A stretch of DNA of 36,835 nt from positions 1 through 36,835 of the forward strand of contig JAUCBJ010005244.1 in the NCBI GenBank assembly GCA_032718475.1, written 5' to 3'. The DNA is from Nemertoderma westbladi (Eukaryota; Xenacoelomorpha; Nemertodermatida; Nemertodermatidae). The notes beneath the pieces were generated by a model that saw nothing but the letters and a program-made list of their open reading frames with translations, was not told the origin of the DNA and did not search any database. This document shows, piece after piece, positions 28,423-36,835 of the stretch; position 1 is the first letter of the stretch; every line of letters starts with the position of its first letter. The translations under genes were made by a program, and so were the position numbers.

Positions 28423-29288
28423 GAAAGATTATAGAAGATAGAGAGCAGTTAGCGAAATGATTATTTTATTCTATCGGATAGAGTAGTCGGAATCTCAGAG
28501 AGGAGTCGAGGTGTCAATTGATTAATAATAATAACAGCAGTTGTCATGAATTCAATACAATCGCGCACAAAAAGTGATAAGACAAATTCGTTCTTATTTT
28601 TGTAATAAATAAAACAAGTTGAGATGTTTCAATGTAAACCGCGATTAACAATTTACACTGTTCAATGTAAACCACGATATTAATTAAATACAACAATTAT
28701 ATTATTATAATAACAGATTTTTATATTTCATACTATAATGTTAGCCTTATGGAGTATCATTATGAGGCTGAGTAAACATTCAGCCTTATAAGCATACAGC
28801 CTCCACAGTATTAATGTTGGCACAAAGATTTCAAAATAAAACAATAATGCGATGAGAGCATAGTACAATACACTGTGTAGCCAACACACTGTATAACTAA
28901 CAGTCATTTAGCTTGCACGCCAATTAATTAACATAGCAAGGATGCATTGGGAAGCGTTATTAAGCTGAGACTGTAATAGTTAAACCAGTTAATGTTTGAT
29001 TACTGTCTGGGTTGTAGAGTAGAGTGATAATAAAACTTGGCACAGACTTCTTTGTTAGTTGCCCTTCCTATTGAATGCATTACCAGGCCATCTCTATACA
29101 TTTTTCAAGAGTGCCAGCTGGTGTTTTATCATTGCGCCTATGGCAAATTTCGTGTTTTGGGGCTATTTTTCGAAATAAAAAAAGTTGAGATGTTTCAATT
29201 TAAACCTCGATGTCACAACCCTTAGAAATCCATTTTCATGGCCCATGCAAAATTTCATCAAAATCGTTAGAGCCGTTTTCGCTCTAGG
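28423..29288. other. Intergenic stretch with a short dispersed repeat
   Basis: GTTGAGATGTTTCAAT.TAAACC.CGAT occurs at 28618-28645 and 29184-29211, with a partial third copy near 28660. Directly before the 7-bp satellite is GCAAAATTTCATCAAAATCG and then GCCGTTTTCG (29247-29280), a word type I know from many invertebrate repeats. No gene seen. Confidence 0.5.
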
Positions 29289-29478
29289 TCAGTAGCCAGT
29301 AGCCAGTAGTTAGTAGCCAGTAGCCAGTAGCCAGTAGCCAGTAGCCAGTAGCCAGTAGCCAGTAGCCAGTAGCCAGTAGCCAGTAGCCAGTAGCCAGTAG
29401 CCAGTAGCCAGTAGCCAGTAGCCAGTAGCCAGTAGCCAGTAGCCAGTAGTCAGTAGCCAGTAGCCATTAGCCAGTAGC
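29289..29478. repeat. 7-bp satellite (CAGTAGC)n, about 27 units
   Basis: A nearly perfect array of CAGTAGC with a few variant units (TTAGTAG, TCAGTAG, CATTAGC). No spacers, so it is not a CRISPR-like array. Confidence 0.95.
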
Positions 29479-29522
29479 TTTTTTTTCTTACAGTAATCAA
29501 GTCTAACGACTTGCTAAATATA

Positions 29523-29713
29523 TATTAAGGTTCTAGAACATTCAGCATTAGTACCAATTAAATTTGGTCCCGGACAATTCGGTCCTGGACAATTCGGTCC
29601 CGGACAATTCGGTCCCAAAACACAAAATTAATGGGACCGAATTGTCCGGGACAGAATTGTCCGGGTCCGAATTGTCCGGACCGAATTGTCCGGGACCGAA
29701 TTGTCCTGCTTCC
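29523..29713. repeat. Foldback array of the 15-bp motif (copy 2)
   Basis: Same ends as 22635-22927 (TATTAAGGTTCTAGAACATT and GTCCTGCTTCC). It has three forward units, the spacer AAAACACAAAATTAAT, and about five reverse units. This is the simpler form of the element. It lacks a 13-base segment in the left flank that copy 1 has. Confidence 0.88.
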
Positions 29714-30390
29714 AATTCTCTCTATATTGATGCACTTCTCAATAGAATCAATTATCACATCAAAGTCTCCAGGTACCACTTAACTCTAGATATGTTGTAT
29801 ATCGCGAACTGGTTGTTGTGTTACCGACTGAACAATTTAATTTTGTATTTCATTTGTGGTATGAAATAAAGGTTTAGGTTTAATACAGGTTCAGGCTGTA
29901 TCTCATAATTAAGAGGGGTATTTTCAGTATTTTTGGTGCATCATTGCGTTGACATAAATAAAGGTTTAAGTACTAAAGTAGTAAAGAAATAATTATGTTT
30001 GTAATAATAATGGTAACTTGAAACTGGAGAAACCAATATAGCCCCACACAGAAAGCCAGCCACATGGTCTCCTTTGCCTTGTATGATAGTGTTTGTTAGC
30101 ATGTGTTGAACTGCAGTACTCTTATAAACTTAACACATTTAATCCATATTACGTAATATTTATTATTTATTATGCATAGCTTTTAATATATAAAAATGTA
30201 TCATACAGTACATACAATAAAAACAGTAAAATCAAGAGTGGGGAATTCAAATTTAAAGTAAATAATTACCAGCCCTTATGCCTACATTCTCATAGTCTAC
30301 CCCCTGAGTCTGCGTTCACGCGCCTATCAGGATATGAAACTAAGACTGCCTGTTCAATAGAAGTGGATTAGATGGGAGAGCAAGTGCCAG
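29714..30390. other. Unassigned intergenic stretch
   Basis: AT-rich, with an AATAAAGGTTTA word repeated near 29867 and 29957. No gene supported. Confidence 0.45.
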
Positions 30391-30480
30391 TGGCAAATGG
30401 CTGAACTGGTTAGCTCTACTGATGAGGCCTGATAGGCCGATACGTACGTTTAGCGCTGCTGGTTCAACCCCCGGTGACGT
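30391..30480 (+). repeat. Possible tRNA-derived SINE head
   Basis: A box-A-like TGGCTGAACTGGTTA at 30398 is followed 63 bases later by a box-B-like GGTTCAACCCC at 30461, the internal promoter pair of RNA polymerase III. A D-arm-like stem and a T-arm-like stem can be drawn, but the acceptor ends do not pair. It is therefore not a tRNA gene; a SINE or tRNA pseudogene is possible. No second copy is in the window. Confidence 0.35.
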
Positions 30481-30632
30481 GTTTCCTTATTTTTTCCCAT
30501 TATTTTAAAGGTTATTAGGCATAGACAGCCAGCACAGCTCTATCCAATTGTAGTTAAAAATTGTTTTTCCATTTAACATAACAATGAATTAAACGCAGTG
30601 TTCTAAATAGCAAACGTTTAGAGAGCTATTGT

Positions 30633-30656
30633 GAGTCGGGTGCAATCACCCGACTC
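30633..30656. repeat. Perfect 10-bp hairpin with CAAT loop
   Basis: Arms GAGTCGGGTG and CACCCGACTC flank CAAT. It is isolated, not near a coding end, and of unknown role. Confidence 0.85.
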
Positions 30657-30857
30657 TACATACTACAAGGCACACTCCAGATGGTGCAGTGCAGTGTGCG
30701 ATTCCGAGACAGAATTCTGATTCCTAAACCGAATTACTAATCCCAAAATCTTTGAACGCCACTATTTGCGACAACAACGTGGCAGTTCCAGATAGACGGG
30801 AGACTTCCGACGCAATCAAAATTATTTTATCTCCAGGGAAAAATAGACGTGGTTTGA

Positions 30858-32008
30858 CTACTACGACTACTAGGATCGGCATGCCTCATCTGCTTCTCGA
30901 CAAAATTGCGCCTCCACAACTCCCTATCACCCATGACATTTGCTAGATCATCCGCATCTTCAAGGCCAGTGCCCTTTAAGATTCGTCGCAAGTAAGTCAT
31001 GGGCTGTCCAAATGCTTATTCACTCCATGAGGCTGCCAAAGCACAAGATTATGCACTGGCTGGTCCTCACACCGAAAGCAATGTCCTGCAAAGCGGAGGC
31101 GACTTTGTTCTAGTGTCAAGCTTGGGGGAACCAATGAGACATCTCCAATGTTATATAGTGTCTGGTTGGAGATGTGTGCATTATACTTGACACAATGAAC
31201 CCGGCATAGCATTCTTGTGAATGTGCCATCCAGATATTTGTGTCCTCAGCAGTTAGAGCCCAGCATGGACTCCCATAGAGGAGTACTGGAACTACTGCTG
31301 CTCTAAATAATCGGACCCTAAGTTTCCGATTAATTCTCTGTGACTTCCAAATCCTGGAAAGCCTATTCAAGGCTGCCCATGTCTTTCCCTTACGTATTCG
31401 AAGGTCCTCATCTGACTTCCGGATCCATGATCCCAGGTAACAGAAGTCGTCCACATGCTCAAGCATACCATCCTTTGAGCTTATGCTCATCCGATCAGAG
31501 ACTTGCTGAGAACTTTCAAAGTTAACTGTCAAAATTTTGGTATTTCTGGAGTTAATAAAAAGACCAACACTAGAAGCAGCATGTTCTAATGAGCTGAGGA
31601 GCCGTTGGGCTCCCTCTAGTGATTCTGAGAGTACTCCTAAGTCATCAGCAAAGTCTAGATCAGTTAGGTATTTGGCAGGATTTCCTCGACTTCTGGAGCC
31701 AGTAGGTGGAGTTATCATCACCCCATCATCATTATGATGATCTAAGGACATGCGTAGAACATAGTCAACCACAATTATGAACAAGAATGGTGCAAGTGTG
31801 TCTCCCTGGAGGACGCCCCATAACACTTCAAATGGTTCTGTGTCACCGTCAACAGTAGACACAAATGTTGTGGAACCATCGTATACTGATCTGATTGCTG
31901 CAATAATTTCATCAGGAATCCCATATAATGAAAGTATGCTGAACATACGTGAGCGAGAGACTGAATCAAAGGCCTTGAAGAAGTCAACAAAGATAACAGC
32001 CAGATGCC
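30858..32008 (-). pseudogene. LINE-A second copy (5'-truncated RT and C-terminus)
   Basis: Minus-strand copy of the LINE-A family, nearly identical to 18482-19638 over long stretches. It begins at GCATCTGG just ahead of VIFVDFFKAFDSV, has the 22-base segment that the other copy lost (TTFVSTVDGDTEPF), then LQGDTLAPFLFIIV, LDFADDLGVL and YLGSWI. A one-base loss near 31235 shifts the frame, and another near 31010 stops it (HLDSP). It ends with GCATGCCGATCC and a TAGTAG-type tail. It lacks the endonuclease and the first RT motifs, so it is inactive, but it shows what LINE-A looked like across the lesion at 18615. Confidence 0.88.
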
Positions 32009-32266
32009 AGAATAAATAAAACATTTATAATTCGTTGGCAGCAAACCTGTTGTATTAACGTTCATGTTTGTAGGCCTACATAGATTGACTTATTCCTTAA
32101 TAGACATCGTTCATAGCTAAACAATATTTCAAATTAATAATATTAACTATAAAATTACGTAGGGGCACACTTTTGTAATATTTATTTTAATTTAGTTTGT
32201 GTTTGATAGCATTACATCTAGAACCAGTAGAACGCAGCAATGTGGGGCGTCAGTAACTAACTGATT

Positions 32267-34579
32267 ATGGTGTCCTACAAACATGCATGGCAAGGTGTTT
32301 TAGATTTATCTAATGTGTTGAAAGCATTTATGGCTGTCGGTTTACTTTCATGTGCTTTCCCATACTCCAAGGGAGGAATTGCACTCAGTATAGTAGTTTC
32401 TGCCATCATTGCTTACATCAGCGACCACACCTGTTTGCTTTACTTCAAATGTAAACAGGAAGTGGTCCAACGATTAATTGCACAATATCGGCGGTTTCAA
32501 AGCACCGAAGAAAATCTGGAATATCTAGAATCCAATGTTGACCAATATATTGTAGCTAAGATTGCTTTTGGAACCTGGGCCTACTATGTTGTTATGGTTA
32601 TAAACTGTATACTGCAGTTATCTGTTAGTATAGCTATTCTAATAGGATTGGCTGTTATAACAGAATCTATTTTTTCGAAATCGATTTTGGGTGTATCCAC
32701 AGGAAACCAAAATCCCAGGTATCTTAAAATATAATATTAAATACATAGGCTTATATATCCAAAAAATTTAAACGAGTTAATTTAATTCAGTTCGGGAAGT
32801 TTAGTTCATATATTTTCTAAGATGTGCATTTTTTTGTAATTGTAATAACTATTTACATCATTGAGTGCAAAGTAGCACTTTGCAGCGTTATGACTCGAGT
32901 TTATTTATGTACCGAGCGAGCGCAGCGCGGGAGGTCTACATAAATAAACAAGGGTCTTTAACGCTGAAAAGTGACCTTTGCATGCAATGACGTATGTAAT
33001 TTGGTTACATTATGTCAACTTATCAGCGTTCGGTATGTGAAGATCGGATTTTATGGATACTCATTTATACATATTAATCATATACTATTAATTAATTATA
33101 TATTTAAATATAATTTATACATTTTAATCATATACTATTAATTAATTAAATATTTAAATCTAATTAAAGTTTATTGGAAGTTATCTCCTGCTTGGATGTG
33201 ATAAATCATTAATCCATCTTGAATATAGTCGACTGAAGCAAACTTAGTCACCGTCTGTTTCCGTTCATTTTTACTGAACACTGTCGCCATTTTCTTTGGT
33301 CATTTTAGTGTCTTCTATTGGACGTTTCGCCATAAATGAATTACACAGTACACGTTAAACAATTATTTACACACAGTAGCTAGTCCCGACACTGCAAACT
33401 TGATAATAAAGCAGCACTCTATAAAATAAATGGAAATAATACATTCTGGAATACGGTAATTGAAGTTGTTTCCATGTCATTGATTACTTTGCAACGTTCC
33501 GTCCTATAGGCCGCAACGCTGCAAAGTAGTACTTTGCAGCGTTACGAGTAATTCACCAGAACGCCTCTACTGTAAGTTGACATAATGTAACAAAATATAT
33601 TAATTGTAATTTTGTAAGTGCTTGTAAGGTTTTTTTAATGTTCAAATTTTGAATAATTAATAAATATATATTATTATGTTTCAGTGAAAATTCTGGAAGA
33701 ACTTTCTACATCGCTTTGTTTATGCTGATACCTGTTCCTTTCATACTCGTAATGCTTGTGATACCAAAGATTCGAGAACTAGGGGTTCTGAGTTTCATCA
33801 GCTTATCTTTATTGCCAATCGCTTTAGCTATATTATTAGGGTATTTCGGAACAAAATTACCTGAAGCGAACTTGCAAAATGTCGCTTTATGTAATTGGTC
33901 AACAGTTCCTATTTGCATAAGCGGAATGGTTTTCCTATTTGGCGGGATTGTTGTTGTAATATCGTTGGAACGGGAAATGACTGGGTACAGAGAAATTATC
34001 TCCAAATACGTTCATTTTACTTTAATTATTCAGTGGGTATTTGTTAATATAATTGGAATTATTATTTGTATTTGTATACAACACCCAAAACAGGTTATTG
34101 TACATAACTTACCGCATACATGGTATATGACTATTCTAAAATTAATACTCATTATATCCGTGGCTATTGTATATCCGCTACAAATTTTTCCAGCAGTGGA
34201 AATTGCCGAACATTTAGTATGTAAATTAAAGAAGCGTTTTAGTGTTAAAAACAATGACTCAGAACATATTATTAACAATCTAGACATTCTAATTGAAGGA
34301 GACTTTGAATTGTTGCCAAGAATTCCAGGGTATATATTGCGAGTCGCATTGTTGTTTCTCAGTGTTATTATTGGAGAAATTTCGCGAAATAATTTCGGCT
34401 ATTTCATGGCCATACTCGGTGCCACCTTGTGTAACTTTAACACATTTTTATTCCCACCCAGTTTACATATTTCACTAATGAAAGGAAAAGTTAGTAGGTT
34501 AGTTATATGCAAAGATATTGCTTTGATTGTAATTGGTACGGTTATTGGTATAACTTCGTTAACGGTTATTATTCTATAA
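32267..34579 (+). CDS. VGAT/SLC32-like amino-acid transporter (two exons)
   Basis: Exons 32267-32718 and 33685-34579 join in frame (donor CAG|GTATCT, acceptor TTTCAG|TG, phase 2), giving 448 residues. The protein looks like the AAAP family, closest in pattern to vesicular inhibitory amino-acid transporters. It has AWQGVLDLSNVLKAFMAVGL in the first membrane helix, a KGG turn, LPRIPGYILRVALL and GATLCNFNTFLFPPSLHI near the end. About 11 membrane helices can be drawn. An in-frame TAA at 32258 lies just before the ATG, so the cytoplasmic N-terminus is very short compared with about 120 residues in VGAT; an upstream exon is possible. The family uses a proton gradient to load GABA or glycine into vesicles; substrate here is unknown. 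The sequence is divergent, so a lineage-specific paralogue is likely. Confidence 0.8.
32853..32999. repeat. Foldback MITE in the intron (about 147 bp)
   Basis: Both ends read TTACAT...CATTG inward. The arms contain TGCAAAG and CAGCGTTA in inverse order. The centre is a hairpin with 13-base arms GTTTATTTATGTA and TACATAAATAAAC around a GC-rich loop with CCGAGCGAGCG. Loop and neighbouring AAGGGTC match the MITE at 294-427. Confidence 0.7.
33004..33591. repeat. Inverted-repeat element in the intron (588 bp)
   Basis: The ends are exact 19-base inverse copies (GTTACATTATGTCAACTTA). A second, gapped match follows inside (GCGTTCGG and GCGTTCTGG). No transposase. The right part has a 29-base palindrome at 33515-33543. 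Confidence 0.75.
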
Positions 34580-34637
34580 ACTGTCGCTTTATATCTTAAT
34601 TAATTGAAACCAATAGCTATGCCGTCATAATCACACA

Positions 34638-34643
34638 AATAAA
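34638..34643 (+). terminator. Poly-A signal AATAAA of the transporter gene
   Basis: Canonical AATAAA 58 bases after the stop codon; further AATAAA words follow within 50 bases. Confidence 0.5.
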
Positions 34644-35016
34644 CGATAGACTGCTACATAGTTATGAAGGTATAATAATAAAATAAATGAAATATAATAA
34701 AATAATTAATAATAATATATTTATTATTGAATGTTACAAAGACACAATATTTTATTATTATCCTTCGAACGCTATGTTACCGCAGTAGTGGTGTTAATTT
34801 TTCATTTTCCGTTAGTTTAAAGTTTTGATATACATAATGTAGGGGTAAAAATAATGTTTTACTTGTTTGCAAATATATAAAATAAATGCTTTTGTAATTT
34901 AAATCGTAATATTATATTTAATATTGAAGTTTTACTATTATTATCCACCATTAGAAGAGTAAACACAATCAAACCGGATTAACTTCATTATCATCATTTA
35001 GGAAATAGAAAATAAA

Positions 35017-35017
<1 letters not shown>
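34644..35017. other. AT-rich region between converging genes
   Basis: Very AT-rich with repeated AATAATA words. Presumed 3' flanks of the transporter and of the minus-strand gene. Nothing else seen. Confidence 0.5.

Positions 35018-35048
<31 letters not shown>
35018..35048. repeat. Poly-C homopolymer, 31 nt
   Basis: Uninterrupted 31 C, preceded by AATAAAT and lying 31 bases beyond the stop of the minus-strand gene, where it would read as poly-G. Confidence 0.9.
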
Positions 35049-35079
35049 TTATAAACATTAAATATTATTATCATTAGCG

Positions 35080-36757
35080 TTAAACTGCACGTGGAGATGT
35101 AATATCATCAATACGTGTGAACCAATTTCTCAGTGGGTCGGACAACTCCCCTTTACCTTTCCTCAGCGTCTCTAGACTATAAGGATCATCAAGTTGTTCT
35201 TCGTACTCGTGTAACTCCTCCATATCCTCGTTGAGACTCGACTTGAGTTCATTACTGAGGACGTCAAAGAGGATACTGGAGGTGAACCGCTCGTGTGTGC
35301 GACGCAACGGTTTGTTACTCCAAGTGGATTCCATGTTGCGACGAATTTCGAGATACTGCCCCAGCAGGATGTTGCATATGACGTCATCAAATAGTCTATC
35401 AGCGTGTTCCTCTAGGTATTGAAGCTCCCCGTTGCGGTGTACCACTCCCAATAGGTGATCCAGTGAAGCGGAATCTATCACGTTGTCGCCGGCGAACTCA
35501 GAAACCGCGACAAACTGACGTCGTTCTACTTCCGAGTCATATCTGTCTAGCATCTCTATGGCAACCTGTTTGCTGTCGTTGTCGACTACTTCCGGTATGA
35601 CATCATCCGCAATGATTTGGTCCAGAATGAATTCGAATACAGTCTCTCGAACGATTCTAGGGAATTCGTCCTCAAGTGTATCAGCTGTCAGTTCAATCAT
35701 GGTGTCATAGGCAACAGCTTGCCATAGAATGTGTTGTTCCTCCCTGAAAATTCTAGAATGTTCTAATAAACGAGGGTTATAGATTCCTTCGTGTATTAGA
35801 CGGGACAATAGTGATTGGAATTCTTCATCTCTTTTAAAAGTGTCGGTAAAATCATGACGTCCCAAAAGGACCCCCCATGGCGACATCACGAAGATTTAAA
35901 CGTATCTCAGTTTCTAGAATATCACTGGCTAAGAGGCCAAGAACATCAGAGTAATCCAGGCTTATTGGATGGGTTGCTGACATGACAACCTCTATTAATA
36001 TATCGGGAATTATTTCACCTTCTAGAACTTCAGCTATAAATTCATCTACTAATTGGCTTTGTGCCTCTAATGGCTGCTCTTTCGTATTACCTTTGTTTCC
36101 ATGGATACGAGTTCCTCTATGGCCGGAAGGCATATGTGAGGTATTAGTCATAAAGTTTCCGAGACCGTCCGGTGATACGGAGAGCGCTGATTGGTCGGTG
36201 AATCTTCCGATACCTTTGCGATTCCGGAATAAATCGCCAGTATCTATCCGGGGAGATTCCGAGAAGTTTGGATAGGGATAGAGAGCTGGACCGTAGGATA
36301 TGTAGGCTGGTCTGTAAGACGGTTCATCATAGGGTTGTCTGAATGTGCGAGATTCCTCTTCTGACCCATAACCTTCCTCTCCACCACTGTCCCATGCTAA
36401 TCCCTCTACGGCATTGTCCCTGTCCCATCTCCGTTCCGCTGTCCCACCATCTCTGTCCCACACTCGTCTACTGAGACCATCACTTACCCGTATGGGCGGC
36501 ACAACTCCATGTCGCAACCTCCTCAGGTCTGTCGGCTCTGTTAGCACACCATTTAGGCTATCCAGTAACGGGACTGGGCTATATGAAGGCCCCTTAGCGG
36601 CACCTATGTGATTATAGAAACTCGGTAGTGAGTTCAGAGAACCACCGCTACGTGGTTTTATACTTCCACCGGGGGTGGACCTCCGCGTCAACTCATCTTT
36701 AACCCGCTTTAAATCTTCTTGTCTGTCTGTCCATGCTCGCTCCTTTGTAGTGGCCAT
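35080..36757 (-). CDS. Unrecognised acidic protein gene with one frameshift
   Basis: Two overlapping frames, 36757-35852 and 35889-35080, make sense as one gene of about 558 codons. The switch lies at a G6 run (35871-35876 on the plus strand), and skipping one base links them. The start ATG at 36757 gives MATTKERAWTDRQED. The first 200 residues are low-complexity and probably disordered, rich in Arg, Ser, Gly and Tyr. The rest is acidic and helical with repeated hydrophobic-acidic patterns (DEFIAEVLEGEIIPDILIEV, FEFILDQIIADDVIPEVV, LLASDILETEIRL). I do not recognise the family; no signal peptide or membrane helix is seen. No intron over 1.7 kb suggests a retrogene or a single large exon. The shift may be a real mutation, an assembly error in the homopolymer, or less likely a programmed +1 shift. 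Confidence 0.6.
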
Positions 36758-36835
36758 GAATTCAATTAATTAGTAACAAACGTTTTCAGGTTTACAATTA
36801 TAATAATAAATAATAAATATTATATTAAAATTCTC

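Larger units (their letters stand above)
32719..33684 (+). other. Intron of the transporter gene, largely MITE-derived
   Basis: 966 bases with GT...AG borders. Two inverted-repeat elements (32853-32999 and 33004-33591) fill most of it, so the intron was mostly built by insertions. Confidence 0.8.

Noticed and set aside
29289-29478. CRISPR-like appearance of the 7-bp and 15-bp arrays
   Set aside because: Units are directly adjacent without spacers and the genome is eukaryotic.
30391-30480. A functional tRNA gene
   Set aside because: The acceptor stem does not pair and no anticodon arm of normal form can be drawn.
35852-35889. Programmed -1 frameshift on GGGGGGT in the minus-strand gene
   Set aside because: The second frame is +1 relative to the first, so a -1 slip on this heptamer would lead to the wrong frame.

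Overview
This is a eukaryotic, metazoan genomic window: AT-rich, intron-bearing and dominated by transposable elements. The element set (Penelope-like element, RTE-like and CR1/L2-like LINEs, BEL/Pao LTR element, many foldback MITEs) together with a divergent VGAT-like transporter gene points to an aquatic invertebrate. Recurrent TAGGCCTA-type words would suit an echinoderm or another marine invertebrate, but that placement is only an impression. There are no prokaryotic features.

Layout. 1-3355: AT-rich DNA with a 134-bp MITE, the C-terminal endonuclease fragment of a Penelope-like element, a poly-C run and a probable LINE tail. 3740-19640: one RTE-like LINE (LINE-A, + strand) split by a 12.5-kb BEL/Pao-type element (5320-17797). 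The LTRs are 1130 bp and about 99% identical, and a 5-bp target duplication (CTGGT) flanks the element. The element has an intact 1572-codon gag-protease ORF (8705-13423) but no reverse transcriptase, almost no RNase H and almost no integrase. A third, unrecognised, partly broken ORF (15067-16600) lies before the 3' LTR. 20086-22285: a second LINE (LINE-B, - strand), EN and RT broken by frameshifts and stops. 22635-24190: a foldback array of a 15-bp motif (GGACAATTCGGTCCC) abutting a long inverted-repeat element. 25288-27690: a 5'-truncated LINE (LINE-C) with a long open RT ORF. 28304-29713: more 15-bp arrays and a 7-bp satellite. 30858-32008: a truncated second copy of LINE-A on the - strand.

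Host genes. Two candidates lie at the right end. 32267-34579 (+) is a two-exon amino-acid transporter of the VGAT/SLC32 type whose intron is largely MITE-derived. 35080-36757 (-) is an intronless, unrecognised acidic protein gene interrupted by one frameshift at a G6 run.

The most interesting object is the nested BEL/Pao element. It keeps Gag, zinc knuckles and protease open while lacking every polymerizing and integrating domain, with short pol remnants fused in frame. It has an unusual long repeat-rich leader and carries an extra ORF I cannot assign. This looks like a recently mobile non-autonomous derivative that would need pol functions in trans.
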